Positions 38,801 through 53,800 are shown, counted from the stretch's first letter. The stretch is DNA of 64,000 nt from Desmodus rotundus (GCF_022682495.2 NC_071389.1:182079556-182143555); one strand, 5' to 3'. A program made the numbers and translations. The notes: a model not told the origin generated them from the sequence alone.

Positions 38801-41800
38801 ATGTTAGTTATGCTTAAAAAAACAACCTTAAATTGATATACTTTCACTTTAGTTAAAAAAAATATATGGGCCCCACACCATTTTTAAGAAATCCTAGATT
38901 GTATTAATGTAAACAATTCACCACTTAGGACACAGGAAATTAATTCTCCAATGCTTAGGAATCATGGCCTTAGAAAAACTAAGTGTTCATCTTTCTCCCG
39001 ACTCTACTTTTACCTGCTAACCTATCCTCATCCCAAACTTCCAGGTATTTCTCAGGTAAGGTCCATAAACAGCTATGATAGCATCCGTATTAGTATCCTG
39101 GTGGTAGAAATCACCAGGAACTACAGAAAGTTGTGAATGTAGCATCAGTCAACATTGTTCATGCTCTGGTCTGTGCACAGATGATTAAAGAAACCTCTGG
39201 ACCTACCATCTTGGGAGAACCTGAAGGAAGAGACCTGCATTTGACAGGTGCCAGAGACAGCCTTAGGCTGTGGCAATGCCATGTGTAGACCAAGGTGATA
39301 GAAAAGCGTCCAGAAATCTTCACCCTGATGAACTTATTCACCTGAAGGCAACAGAAAGAATCAACATTTCCAGCATAGAATTGTCATAATTCAGGCAGAA
39401 ATCATAGACATTTACATGATACCTGGAAGGAAATTTGGGACCAACATTCACAGACAGCTTCGGTCTAATTCTGTTAAATCATGAATGGGTGTTCGGTTTT
39501 GTGCTGCACATTTGTTTGTTGCTGTGGAGGGGAGGAACAGGAGTGGGGAGAAAATATTTGTAATTAATGTAGTCATGTCTTATTATAAAGAAAGTCAGAT
39601 TCCTTTTAGATTGAAGATAAATTGTGGGCCAGTTTACAGGTACTTCTTTTTTTTTTGATTTTTGAAATTTATTTTTAGAGGGGGAAGGGAGGGAGAGACA
39701 GAAGGAGAGAAACATCAATGTGTGGTTGCCTCTCACGTGCCCTCTACTGGGGACCTGGCCCGCAACCCAGGCATGTGACCCAGGCTGGGAAATGAACCAG
39801 TAACCCTTCAGTTCAGAGGCCAGCGCTCAATCCACTGAGCAACGCCAGCCAGGGCTTACAGGTACTTCTGAGTCCGAATTCTATCCCTGAGGCACAGACT
39901 GTCTCTCCCATAAAATACCGTAGTTGATAACAGCTGATTCCCTTGATAATGAGAAAAACATTTATAGTTCCCAAGTGCTTTGAAATTTTATAAGTCTTCA
40001 TATTACTGTGAAACACTAAAGTCAGAGAAATTTTATAAATGACAAGAATGGTAAAGTATCGATAAAGGAAGAACTTCTTAAAGCCCAAGTGGACATCGGC
40101 AGATTTGTATGGCATATTTAAAGGCTTGTGTAGATAAAGTGTCCTAATAAAGAGGTCGGCTGCCCTGCAAACGCTAGGACTTTTGCTTGGTTACAAGTTA
40201 CAGCCCCTCGTTTCCTGAAGGCTGCCTGCTGAGGTCATATGAACTGCATAGTCTAACCCATGAGCTACCCTGATTTTTTTTAGATAAGGTTGAGGAAACC
40301 TTGACTCCTGAGTATCAGGGATCTCACACATGTAGGCTTGCCTGGTACAACTTCTTTACCTGTCTTTACTTCCCTAGCCCTCCAGAACTAAGAGGTACTT
40401 CTTTAAAAATAGCCATCTGAACATATATATAGGACACACGGCCACCATCAATGATTCTGTAAATGATACAGCAGAGATCTGGAGCTACTTTCTACATAAA
40501 AGCCCGTCCAGTAGGAATATAAGGTGAGCCACATTCACAAATAATTTCAAATTTTGTAGTAGCCACATTAAAAAGAGCAAAAAGCATGTTAAGTTAATTT
40601 AACACTTTATAACTAAATACATCCAAATATTAACATATCAACATGTAACAAATATAAAAATTATTAAGATGGCCCTAGCTGGTGTGGTTCAGTTGGTTGA
40701 AGCATCGTTCTGTGGACCGAAGGCTCACAAGTTCCGTTCTGGGTCAGATCACACACCTAGGTTACGGGTCCAATCCCTGGTTGGGGTACATGCCTAGGTT
40801 ATGGGTTCAGTCCCCAGTCAGGGCATGTACAATAGGCAACTGACCAATGTTTCTCTCTCACATCAGTGTTTCTCTCATCTCCATCTCCCTCCCTTCCCCT
40901 CTCTCTAAAATCAATAAGCATGTCCTTGGTTGAGGATTTTAAAAAATCAAGCTATTTTACATTCTCATTTTTTGTACTAAGTCTTTAAAATCTAGTGTGT
41001 ATTTTACACTTACAGCATATTTCAGGGATTCCATGACCACAGGTGGCTAGTGGCTTCCATACTGAATAGCCCGGCTCTGTGCAAAGGTGCCACTAGGGGC
41101 TGGTTGTTGAGTGCACCGTATACAGTGGCCCTGCATACAAAATGTAGCACACACACGCACACGCATACAACATGCATACAGTTAACTCTGTAGGAACTGA
41201 GAAAGTCTAGCACACAGGTTACAGACTGGCAGTTCAGAAGTATTTCATTTAGTCTTCTCAGAGTTTGAATTCATTGCTAACTTTTAAATATCAGGCTATT
41301 TTGCAAAAAAAAATCTGAATTTTTGGCTTTTTAAAAATCATAAGAGATAGCAAGCTCAGGCCACATTCCCACGTGGTAACAGCCTGTGGCCCTGAGTAGA
41401 GGCGGCCCCTTCAGGGGCACGGGCTTCCCAGTCCACTGCAGTCCCACCGGATAGGCTAGCCCGCCCTTATCTGAATTTCTGATCCTCCACCCCACAGAGA
41501 CTCACAATGAGCTTCTGACAGAGGTAATTTCTGCACAGTGAGATTGAGGAGGAAAAGACTTTCACTTTGAACACTGTATACTTTCCTATTTTAAAAGTGT
41601 TTTACAGGAGGCACAAAAATGATTTTCTAGTAATAATTGTTAAAACTACTGTTTAAAGTAACTGCTGCTTAGCAAAGACAAATCTATCAAGAAAGGCCCA
41701 AGTAAAGTGCCAAGTGAAGAACTTAAATAAAGTTTTATCAGATCAGCCCTGGCTGGTGTGGCTCAGTGGATTGAGTGCTGGCCTGCGAACCAAAAGGTGC

Positions 41801-44800
41801 TGGTTCGAATCCCAGTTGAGGCACATGCTCCCATTGTGGGCCACGTCCCCAGTTGGGGGCCTGCAAGAGGCAACTGATTGATGTATCTTCCACACATCGA
41901 TGTTTCTCTCCCTCTCTTTCTCCCTTCCTTACCCTCTATCTAGAAGTAAATGGATAAAATCTTTAAAAAAAAAAGATTTATCAGATCAACTGGCTAGTGC
42001 AGACATTCAGACTGAATAATTCAGCTCTCTCATCTTCTTTTCCTCTATGGTACATTTTAGACACTCAAAGTAAATTATTGTTACAGCATAATAAATGACC
42101 AGTAAAATATAATAAACTAAAATATTACCCAAATTTCAACTGGATCATCAAGTTTTCCCTTTGAAGGCCATATCCATTCCCTTTTAGTGTTTCCTGTTTT
42201 ACTCATCACTATGCCTCCATCCTGATTAAACATCATTGATATTATTTGGCTGCAAAAAAGACAAAAACATGACTCCTTTAGAAGGAGGAAAATTCATGGA
42301 CTCATTGATTTGGCCGAGGTGATGGAAGTCACCAGGTCGCAGCCTTCAGGAGTGTAGGACTTCCCCATCACATTCCTGGAGGATGGTCACCTTACCTCTG
42401 CCTATCTTCCCGGCAGAGAAAGTTGGCATCTACCTCTCAGACGATCAAGATTTCCCTTCTCTGAGATGCATCCCCTCCCATTTCGTCACCCCTCACTGGA
42501 GAGTCATAGCAGTGGACCCTGCTAGCCAAGCAGCCCTGCTGCCTTTGGCTGTTTGCTGACTGGATTGGGGTGGACATTTCCCCAGAACTGTGTTCCAAAA
42601 GGATGCAACGATAGATACAAAAGGCCATGAGGATGGTGGTGGGCATAGTGTATTCAAGAGGCTGAAAGAAAGCTGGTGTGGCCAGAGTCCAGAGTGGTGC
42701 AAATGAGGCTGGAGGGAGTGACTGGTAGGGGCCAGATGTGCAGGGCTTCCTTGCCCATATCATGAATTTTAGCTTAAGAGCAAAAAGTCATAGAAGGATT
42801 TAACAAAGAAGCAAAGAAGCAACGTGATCAAAGAGGTTGGTAAGGAACTGAAGTCAATGCTGGAGACCAGTTAAAAAGTCACGGCAGTGGTCCAAGAGAA
42901 AGGATGACAGCTGGGACTAGGGCAGGGGTGAGAGAGACGGAGACACATGCATGGATTCAGGAATCTAGATTTGGATAGATGGGATTTGGGTGATGAAGAA
43001 CAAGAATGTGCCAGTTTTATCTTCCCTGTACTTTAAATGTCTATGAATACAGCCTAGCATTTTATTAGCTTTTCTGGATCCACAGTATCATACTATGTGC
43101 TCATGTCTAAATCATCTTTTTGTCTTCACTCTCCTCAGCATAGCACCTGGCAAGGAGAAGGAGCTTAATAAAAGTCTGAATCACACTGAAAAAATTGATT
43201 CAATTAAACAAATACGTATTGGGAAACTTTTAGATGTAAGACACTGTGTAGGCACCCACGTTCTCCCAGAGGGAGGTGTTCTTTCTGCACTCGGCGTATT
43301 TTGAGTCTTGTGCTCATAGTTACTTTGATAGGTAACATTTAATGGGAGCCTACTATGCACCAAGTCTCAAATACATGTTTTTAACAGGCAGTGTTCCTTA
43401 ATGGTTAAAAACACCGTAGAGCCAGGTGGTTAACAGTATTGAAACTGGCTCTCCCATTTCCTAATTGTGTGAACTTGGACATAATTCTTCAATCTTCTGT
43501 GGCCTGGTTTCTTTATCTTAAAAATGGCAATAACAGCAGCATCTACCTCACAGAGCTGTCCTGAGGACTGAACGAGGTAACACGTGTAAAAACAGTTTGA
43601 CAGAGCAGGCGCCCTGGAAGTTCTCTGAAAGTGTTGGCTTTTATTAACAACTCCATCTGTAGGTATGGACTCCTATTTGCCAGCTGAGAAAATAGACTGA
43701 GGGAGATTAGTAAATAGAGTACCTGCCACCGAATGTAAAGGTTAACAGAAGAGCTCACCATTTAAGGAGTGGTAACAGTTCACACTATAAAAGTGTGCTT
43801 TTGGCATAATCCAAGAACCCGCAGTTCAACAGATAGGCTGGAGGAGCAAAGAAACCAAACTAGAGAAAAAAGAAGAAATAGAAGGCCCAAGCCTTGGACA
43901 TCTATAGCACATTCCTTTCCTGGACAGCCTACCCTTTCACTCACCCTGGGCACTCCAGTCTTCAGCTGTTCTCATTCCTGTAGGGTGCCTAAGGAAGACC
44001 CTAACCATCCACCTGTGCCCTGTAGCAGGCACTCTAGCTACAGCAACTGTCTCCCTGCCCGTGTGGCCTTCCCTATACACTGAAGTCTGGCAACAATGGT
44101 CCCAGTCCACGCCCGCCTTTGATTCATCTTCCTGCTGGTGCGAGTTGCTGAGGTTTTTCACTAAGACTCCCTTTTGGTGAGATGACAGGTCCGCAAAAGA
44201 AGATTGGTTTAAAATGTCATTAACAGTGAAACAATGAAATCCCTCAGGAGGCAGCTTTTTTGTTGTTGTTTTTTTTTGACCTCTCTCTTTCAGAGTCTGC
44301 AGTTCTGGGGAAAGCAAACAGTACCAAGGAATGGTCAGGGGTGCCCAGGAGGAAATTACACAGGGGTGGGACTTAGTCTTGAGGCTTAGCACTTTGGGCT
44401 TCTATGAAGTTCCCAAAATACCATCAGCCGACGGTATGGTATTCATCTGCTTAGTTACTATTATCAAAGAAGACAGGGAGAGAACGAGGAAGGCAACCAC
44501 AGTGGGGTGGGCGGCGGGGGTGGATTTTGTTATTTCCTGTTTGTTTCATTGCTATAATTCTTGTCTTGGACATTTAATTTTATGTGACAAATAATCAAGG
44601 GGACAATTTCCCAGTATAAGCTATAGACTCTTTGGCAATAGTAGAGTCTGACTGGGGCACTGAACATTCTGGTTTCCACCCAGCATCCATTCTCAACCCC
44701 TTCCTTTCTTTCTAACAAGTTCCTGTGCATGGAGCTCTTCACCCCTCAGGGAGTCCACCCCGATTCACAGGGGTGGATGCTGAGTCATCTAAGCTCACAA

Positions 44801-47800
44801 GTGTGTGGCATTTCCCTGAGAGCTGTTTTGGTTCAGGGGTGGGCCTGGGATTAAGTTACATAAATACAGACTTCATAATGTCTAAACTTTGGGCAGTTGT
44901 AGGTGACATACCTGAGACCTAAGATAAAAGGGAGTGACCAATCCAGGTGGGACCAACAGGATATAGAAAAGAATCAGAGGATGACACAGACTTCAAGGTG
45001 AGAATATAAGAATATCTTATATTAGACCAAAATCAGGAGAAAAAAGAGAATCAAGCCTTGCAAGTTTTCCTTGACACCCTTGAGAGGAGGGCTTGATGGT
45101 TAACAGATTAATACTAGTGTGACCTATCTTATATATGTTTACACTTCTGAAATTCTACTATGCATGATCAATCAAAACAGAATTGGGGATGGAGAGAGGC
45201 AGAAAGAGAGAAGTAATCATTTAGATTCAGGTGTTGCCCTTGTGATCAAATGAAAAAAAAAAAAAAGACTAATATTTTACAGCTTCTCCCAAGAAGAGCA
45301 GGGATTTTCTCCATCCCTTGAACTTAGGTTGGGCCATAGGACTTGCTTTGATCAACAAATCATTAGCAAACACGACGCTAGCATAGCCTGGAAAAGTGCT
45401 TATGCACTGGGATTCGTCTTCACTGTTGTTGCTTTGGGAACCCAGCCACCACGTGAAGAAGCCTGAGTGGGCCTACTAGATACTGGCGACACACGCCCCG
45501 GCTGCCCTGCTGCTCCAGCCAACACCAGCTATGTCTAACCCCAAAGCCTACGCTCGTAACCATCATAACCATCATCATCATCATCACTACTCTTATTATT
45601 ACTCAGGTAGTATGCACTCTCTTTTTTTCAACATGTTAAGAGTTGGAAAGTGAAAAAAGAGACACATTGTAATCAGAGCCTGAAAGCTGACTTCAATGTT
45701 TTTCTCTACCATGTGACCTTGGAAAGGGTATATATCTTCTTGGAGCCTCAGTTTCCTCAGCAGGGAATTAGACCTAACCATAGGTTTCTGGGAAAATTAA
45801 ATAACATGAAAAAGTGCTGTCTTGACTTGACTTAAAGTGATCTACTCATGTATTTGCAATTAATAAGGGGGACATGTGTTAAGCAAGCTCACCAGAAACA
45901 ATTTCCAAAGAACTGAACTTTAACAATCCCTAGAAAAATCAAGTGAAAATACATGTTTTTCATAAAGAGAAATTGTACTTTTCCACCTTGTCTGTAGTGT
46001 TACAGAGTAAGATGTTCAAATTAAAATGCCATAAAATTATATAGTGTGTCTGACTCTTTCGAAATGGTGAAACTACCAAGGTTGGGAGAGGAAAGTATGT
46101 GCTTTCTCAGCCTTTGAAATGCTTCCAGATTCTGTCATCTTCTTTTCATCTCAACATCAAAGTTGGGAAAAGCTCTTCCACCAAGGACAGGTATTTACAT
46201 GCCACTCACCAAGGCACTTTGCTGCCCCATTAACCTGTCTCTTTTTCTATTTGCATCTTAAGAATCAAGCACTAGTCTTGTATTTCTCTCAGGTTTTTGC
46301 TGACCTGCACTCACTCAGCTGGCAAGCTGCTTACATTTTGACAGGTGATTGAGCTCATAAAAATAGCCAAGGAAAGGAATCAGGGAGAAGGGGCTTCACC
46401 AGAAGCATGATCAGCATACAAGAAATGCTGAATGTTGCAGAAACACAAAAAAGCATATTTGTTAACTGGTTAAAAAAGGGGTGGGGTTCCTTGCTTTCTG
46501 GATGACCTAACTCTCAATTCCCAGGGTCTTGAAGTCAAGAAAAGTCAAAACATTGGATATGAGAAAATATGTGTTTGGGTCTCAGTCAAAAAATTCAATT
46601 TCAGCAAATCTAGAGGGTAAGCTTGCCTACTTGGTGACTTAGCTCACCAAGAGGCTGCTTTGGGAATAAGTCGTAATGTCCATCGCTTCCTAAAGTTCCA
46701 AGGGCCAGAAATGTTTTTCTAAGCCCACACCTCCCCTTTCTTATTTGCTGCATTTATATATTCAGTGTGTCTTTGGTTCAAATTTTCCATCTAAGGTGCT
46801 TTAAATATGAGTTGCCAACTAAATGAAAATCAAGCACATGGAAGAGGAGCAGGAAGAGGCATGAGGTAAACAATGTCCCAAAGAAGGGTAAATACAGAAG
46901 AATAGTAATTATAATGAGTTGCATAGTGTCCCCCCCAAATTCATGTCCACCCTGAACTTCAGAATGTGACCTTATTTGGAACTAGGGCCTTTGAAGATGT
47001 AATTAGTTAAGGATCTTAAGATCATCCGGGTTTAGGGTGAGTACTAAATGCAATGACTGGCGTCCTTATAAGAAGAGAAGAGGCCACAGAGATACACAGA
47101 GAAGATGGTGATAGGAGACAGAGGCAGAGATTTGAGTGATGTGTCCACAGACCAAGAAACACCAAGGATTGCCAGCAACCGCTGGAGGCTAGGAGAGCGG
47201 CATGACATGGCCACCACCTCACAGTCTCTAGAAGGAATCAACCCTGCCAACACTTTGATGTCTAACTTCTGGCCTTCTTACTGCGAGAGAATAAATTTCT
47301 GTTGTTTTAAGCACCCAATTTATGGTAATTTGCAATGACAGCCTTAGGAAACTAATGGGTAGTCCTGAAGAGACCTGCAGCCTCTGCTACCTGTACTTGG
47401 TTGGCTGTGGACATTGTGACTTTCTCACCTGACTCCTTCAGCTCCCCTTTGACCTTACCCTCACCCATGCTGACACCCCTACCATCACCTCTAAGCTGTG
47501 AGATGAGCGGAACTGGAGTCAGGGGAGGCTGTGGGATATGGTGAAAATCAGGAGGAGCTTTGGAATAAGCATAAGTTAGGTTTTGGGAATGGCACTGAAA
47601 TAGAAGTTGAGGTCAAGATCCTCACAAGCAATTCCCAGGGAAGAAGAAAAATCACCAGTTTTACAGAGAACAGGGTAGGTCTTCCTGGTCAGCCCCCAAT
47701 CTTGAGTAATGTCGTATCCCTACACTTACCCATCTCTGGCTTTACAAACAAATAGTTATGCTGTGGTATGTGTCCTAAAGCAGCGAGAGCAGAAGTCCTT

Positions 47801-50800
47801 CAAAACACCAACCTTCACAATTCCTGTGACAGCATCTCTCAGTCTTGTTCCTGCCTGTACATGGTCACATGTGCACACATTCTCAGCCTTGGAGTTTCCC
47901 AGTACACTTGGGGATCCTCAAAATTCCCACCCCACATAGCCTCTGCCCCTTCTCCCTGCCTCTCAGCATCACTGCTTTGTTAACTTCTCAGCTCTTTACC
48001 TACCTATCTCCATACTATCTACCCAGCCATCCATCACATATCTTTTAAAAAGCACTTTACTGAGCTACGATTGACACAAAAAGCTGTACATATTGAATGT
48101 ATACAGCTTGATGATAAGTACGTATCTGTAAAACCACTTTCTATGCATAAACATATCTATCATCTCCAAAAGTTATCTATCTCTATCTTATCCTATCTTA
48201 GAATACACTAAAAACTTTCATGGTAATTTTTCATATTTAGGTTTTACAACCATAAATGGAGTAGATATAATGTATATATATGAATTTTAATAATAATATT
48301 TAGGTTTTTCTGATTGTAAAAACAATGATACCTATATAAGTTAAATGATTATAATACTGTATAGACTGCTATTGTTCTTCACTATCTTACATATTGTATT
48401 AATGTATAATATATTATACTTATAACATATTCTATTCAAGTATTTACATCGTTCATTTACTTGTCACTCTTAATGGGAATGTTACATAGCTCAAACCACC
48501 AAGAAATTCTGCTACCCTCACAGAGGCCTCTAGTGAACAGTTTTTAAAATGTGTGAAAATCAAGAACAGGAAAAAATTTCTCAATTGGCTCAAATCAAAA
48601 GATAGCCGAAATAAACTCACAGATACAAGACAAAGTAGAGAACAATATTCGGAGGAGGCAGGGCTTCAAAACTAGAGGAAACCTCAAGATCATGACCCCT
48701 AAGAACTTTGCAGAAATCTTGAAGAGGACGTGAGACTTTTCATGGGGTGTGAAACGGGGGTCCTGTCAGTGTATCTAGTTCTTAAGGGGCCAGGCATGCC
48801 CAGCTGACACCAGGCTCACCTGTATAGTCTCCCTGTCTTGGCTCCCAACCTGTGCATTCTCGGGGCCTTGCCTTCATATAGGTCCCTCTGTTCTGGAGAG
48901 CCACAGCATCACCACATTGATGGCACAGCTGGATTCTTTGAGACCCACAATCCCTTGGCCTGTTCTAATTTGCAAGTCTGCACATGGAACGTGGGCATGT
49001 TTCATCTTCCTTAGCCATTTTCCCAGTCAGATGGACCACTTAAAAGTGTGCTTTCCCATCCTCCCCTTTGTCAGGTCTTAGCTCGTTCTCCACCCGTTAG
49101 CTGACCCACAAGTTTTAGTTTGTCTGGAATCTCACATACCCATTACGAAAAGAAATGCTACCACATCCAAAAGGTGTAAATGTCCCAAGAATAACTTGAT
49201 TTGGCAAGTCACTGAATATGTTGGTGTACATACCACCCCAAGGGGAGGCAGAGTAGCTTTGGCAGACAGCGACACGGCCAGAAGGATAGATAAAATCAAA
49301 GTTAAGGAACCGACATTGATGAAAAATGACAATAATGCTAACAATAATTCTTACATAGAATGCCACGAATTCTCAGTCTATTTAATAAGCTGTTTACAGC
49401 TAATGCGGCAGAAGTCCGGAGAGGGTGGCTTGATTTCCCACAGGCACTGAGCACAGCAAAGGTAGTGCCAGGCCAGCACACGGGTTCCCTGATTCTCAGC
49501 TGCATGTTCTTACCGTACATTCAATTACCTGCAGCCTCATTTTAGCCCCAAATTCTTTGAAACCAACCACATGAGTAACAACAGGTAAGTCTGGTCAGAC
49601 TGGTCCTGTTAATGTCAAAGTCACTGGAAACCAAAGTTGTCCATTGGTACCCAGCATTGCCAGGTAAGGCCATTCCAGCACACAGCAGGAGGCCTGGCTC
49701 TCCCCACCAATGTCTGTGAAAAGATATGGGCAAAGGAGGGCCAAGGGAGAATAATAGATGTGTGATCAGTTTCACAAAACCTCGCTGTACCTAACTATCG
49801 TGGCCTCTTGAGGTCTGTTTCGTTTTGGATTTGTAAGAATTTGTTATGTAAGCCGTCTTCTCTCTCAGCTAGATTCTCTAGATGCTAAATACCCGTGTGG
49901 TTCTCTCTACTAATCAGAAAAAATGAATCAAGGAGAACTCATTTTCTCAGAACCACATGAGTGCTCAGGTGCTTAACAAAAATATTGGCTATACCCAAAG
50001 GTTTTCTTAAATAGAAGTAAAGTTTGTAAACTGGAGAATTTGTCCCAAACTCTTTCTTCTATTGACTTCTCTTGCCCGCCCCCTACCCCCACCCCATGTA
50101 AGGGAATGTGGCCCCTTGGGAGAATGGGACTGAATAAACACAAGACAGCAGACTTCCTTTCTGTAATTCTAATGAAACAGAAACACCCCACCTGTCAGCT
50201 TCTTCCACCCTGCCTGTCCCTCTCCATCCTTCCTTCCCTCTGGAATTTCACAAGGATATTAGGTCACAGAGGAACCGTCTAGCAAGGCATAATGGAACTT
50301 TTTCATCTCTGGGTCAGCCTTCCAGAAGGCTGGCATCTGAGGCCTCCTCATCAGTAGCTCCATCCAGAAACATCTGGAACCAAGGGGACAGTTGCTCACC
50401 TCCACATCACCTTCAGGATCGTTATAGTGGCGCAGGATAAGTCGGTGGTTGAGTCCCTCTTTCTTTAGCTTAGCTTCTTCTGTTTTTCTGTTCAAAAGAA
50501 AAGAATGTGAGACTTGGCTAATTTCTCAGTCTTGTCAGAGGCTGGAGGACGGCCAATAGCTGTTCAGGACTCTGTGAACTCACTGTTCCCACCAATCTAA
50601 TGGGCTTCTTTTAATCAAGACAGTTGGATTTTGAAATCCTTAGCCAAGCATTCATGGAGTGCCTGCCATTTTTAAACAGTTAATGGAGAACCTCCAGTGT
50701 GTGAAGCACTGTAGCAGAGGCTGAAGGAACTGCAGGACTAGTAAGTAGCTGTTGTCCCCATAGGAGCAGTAAGACAGAGCACAGGTTTTGGGTGAGAATT

Positions 50801-53800
50801 GAGGTGATCTTGGAGCTGCCACTTGGGGCTATAGAAAGTAGGCAAAGTACTAAACCCTAAGCCTTGGTTTCTTCATCTGCAAAGTGGGGATAGCAATATC
50901 TCACAGGAATGTAAGGAATCTCTAGTTAATGCACAAGACCTTGGGGCATGGACCCCAGGATCTAACATGTACTTTATAAATGCTAATTCTTTTCATTATA
51001 TTTTAGTGGGGATTATACATAAACATGTTTATTAATAATAAGGTAGTAAAAGGGGAAGGGTAGGGAAATATGAAACAACCCAGCTTCTAGGTTTTAGACT
51101 GAGACCCTGAAATTAAGGTAGCCTCTTAGAACATTTATTTAACCATCCACAAACATTCAGTAGGTGTCTTCCACAAGTAAAACTCATGAGAAAGATTCTA
51201 TCTATTTCCATTCTTAAGAGACTGCCAAGGTTATGCAGCTACATGGGAAAGCTGGGTTTTAATACATGTATATATATCCACTCCAAACTCTCCGTTCTGC
51301 TCTCTCCACTTCACAGTGCTATTCCCCACATTTCTAGTGCCGGGTGTTACAGGAGCTGTGGGCATAGCATGAAATGCAGACCCACCGGGGCTCTGTATCT
51401 GAGGGTCAGCCATGAAGCAGACCTTCCTAGGTCTTGCCTAGTGTCCCATACCCTCAATATACACACATGCACACATACTAATGTATCCAACTAGTTGTAG
51501 CTGTTGACAACATGCCTTAGAAGCCTCCAGGGTCAGATGGCAAAGCCGTGGTCATGTACTAAACAGACAGTATCAGCTCTCTTGGAGATCAACACCACCT
51601 GCTTAATACCCACATGTGCTGCTGGCTTGCTTTTACTCAGTCGTCCCGGCAACCAAAGGCGGGTTGCTGGGCATCTCTTTTATTAAGACAGACTGTGGGC
51701 ATTCAATTTGGCAGATCCATGACCAACATTAGAGAATCATCAGAAGTGGCAGGACAGTAATTAGGGGAAGTAGGAGCCACCTTCCCAGAAAAGAGTGAGC
51801 AGATTGGGCATTTCCAACAGCAGCACAGAATGGAACTCAAAACACACAAAGAAGCAAATCTGAGCAACAGCATGAAAAAATGCCTAAGGTTGCCCTCAGC
51901 AAGTGCTTTTGGATTAGAGCAGATTCAAACAGGAATCCCCAATGTTTTTCATTTCAAGGCGCATATCTCAAGGAGCGTCTTGGAATATTTGGAAGATACG
52001 ATCTGCATGTGTGTGTGTATTTATCAGTTGAATGCGAGATTTGGAGTGTGGGAAGAGTCACGCAGAAAGGAAAATGTTTAAAGGATTAAAAATAAGTAAT
52101 TGGAAATAATACAGCTGATTAATAAAAGGTGGGGAAGGTATAACAGCCACACCACTGTTGGTGTGGGGGCCGCTGGGGGTGGAACTCCCTGTCAATCATC
52201 AAGAGTCACTGGTTCCTCTCTAAGAATCAGGAGGGTGTGCTTCTCAGTGAGTCTTGGTGGGGATGGAACCAGAGCCAGGGGGGTGGGCAAGGACCAAATC
52301 CACCACTTGGTAGCTGGAAAATGGAAATGCTTGATTAACAAGGGCTTTCTCTCTCTTCCCCTTTGTCTCTTCTCCCACTTTCCTTCTCCTGCTGCTCCTT
52401 CTTTTCTTTCTCATGTTCTCATGAAAATGTATCCCACTGTCAAAAATGAGGTGAGTGGGCAAAATTTTTGAACAATGTGACAAAAGCAAAGCACTTATAG
52501 ACTGCCACTCTTCCCCACCCCAAACACAGGCATACCACTCCATTTATAAGCATCAAAGACCAGTACAATATCAGCTTAACAACACACATTTATAATCCAG
52601 CTGGAAACGCGAGTCTAATTACTATTCTCCAAGCCTACACCTCGGCCCTTTCATTCAGTGCCTAAACGTGATTCTACATTTCTGTGACTTTCCACAAACA
52701 GACCTTTTGGATTATTGTTAAAAGAAAGGTAAGTATGCCACTAAAGTATAAATACCTATAATCATTGGGAGGGAAAAAAGGCATACTCCACCTCCTCACC
52801 TATATGGCCAAAAATCAAGACCCAAAAGATTTAGTGCAAAAAACTCCAGTGTAAAAATCTATTGCATTATATAAATGCCACATTACTTAGAGTAGGCAGC
52901 TGTAATTCAGGAAGTTTCCCATTACCCTTTTAAAAGCATTGAATGAAATAATACAGCTAAACACTATAGTGAGTGCTCAATAAACAGTAACTATTATTTA
53001 GCAATTATTGCTCCTTTTTCTGCACTTTGGCTCCATCTATAAAATGGTATTAGACGTTTTCCAAGCATTCTTCAGTTTTTATATTCAGTGGATGCCCCCA
53101 CTTTAAGGAATTTAGCTTACGAGTATCCTTAGGTCTATTTTGGATAGACCTAAGGTCCTTTCCTAACCCCTTAAACAGGCCCCTAGATGAAGAGTGTTTT
53201 TTGTTGCTGTTTTTGTTTAGTTACAGTAGTCCCAATTCCCACCCCCCACCCCGCTTGCTCTCCCCTGCCCTTCCCACCCCCCACCACTCCCACAGTCAAT
53301 CCCCACCCCGTTGTCCTTGTCCATGGGTCTTTCTCACATGTTCCTTGACTTGACCCTTCCCCTTCTTTCCTCCATTATCCCCCTCTCCCCTCCCCTCTGG
53401 TCACTGTCAGTTTGTTCTTTATTTCCATGTTGCTGGTTCTATTTTGTTTGTTTTGTTAATTTGGTTCCACTTATAGGTGAGTGGGCAAAATGCTTGGCTT
53501 ATTTTACTTAGCATAGTACTCTCCAGTTCTATCCATGCTGTCTTGAAGAGTAGGAGTTCTTTTTTTCTTTCTACTGTGTAGTATTCCATTGTGTAAATGT
53601 ACCACTGTCATTTTAAGACTAAACAGCCTCCTTTGCCAACAAAGACTGCCTCTTCTCTGCCTTTTCTCAAAGTCTTGGCAGTGACAGTGGTCTTACTCTC
53701 CTCTTGCTTAAGGACCAGAAGTTGACGTCTGGTTTTTCAAACAGGTGATGATTACCATGAAACTGATTAGTTTAACAAAGCAGTCCTAATCCTTGCACAT

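Larger units (their letters stand above)
39342..42128 (-). other. C3orf20: C3orf20 intron, 2.8 kb
   Basis: Contains VES SINEs (39648 minus, 40673 plus, 41746 plus) and an ancient DNA-transposon relic (about 40508-41085) split by the second one. Confidence 0.7.
42250..49139 (-). other. C3orf20: C3orf20 intron, 6.9 kb
   Basis: Contains ancient repeat sequence (42600-43020), a plus MIR (43380-43640), an MLT1-like LTR piece (45290-45545), a (ATC)n tract (45560-45590), a MIR-like piece (45670-45840), an LTR-like element (46920-47360) and a minus L1 3' end (48040-48200). I see nothing nameable in 43760-45280, 45850-46900 and 48210-49130. Confidence 0.7.

Noticed and set aside
43937..44392. 151-codon minus-strand open frame
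   Set aside because: No matching splice sites in the needed phase; the 49140 and 42129 exons already join in phase without it.
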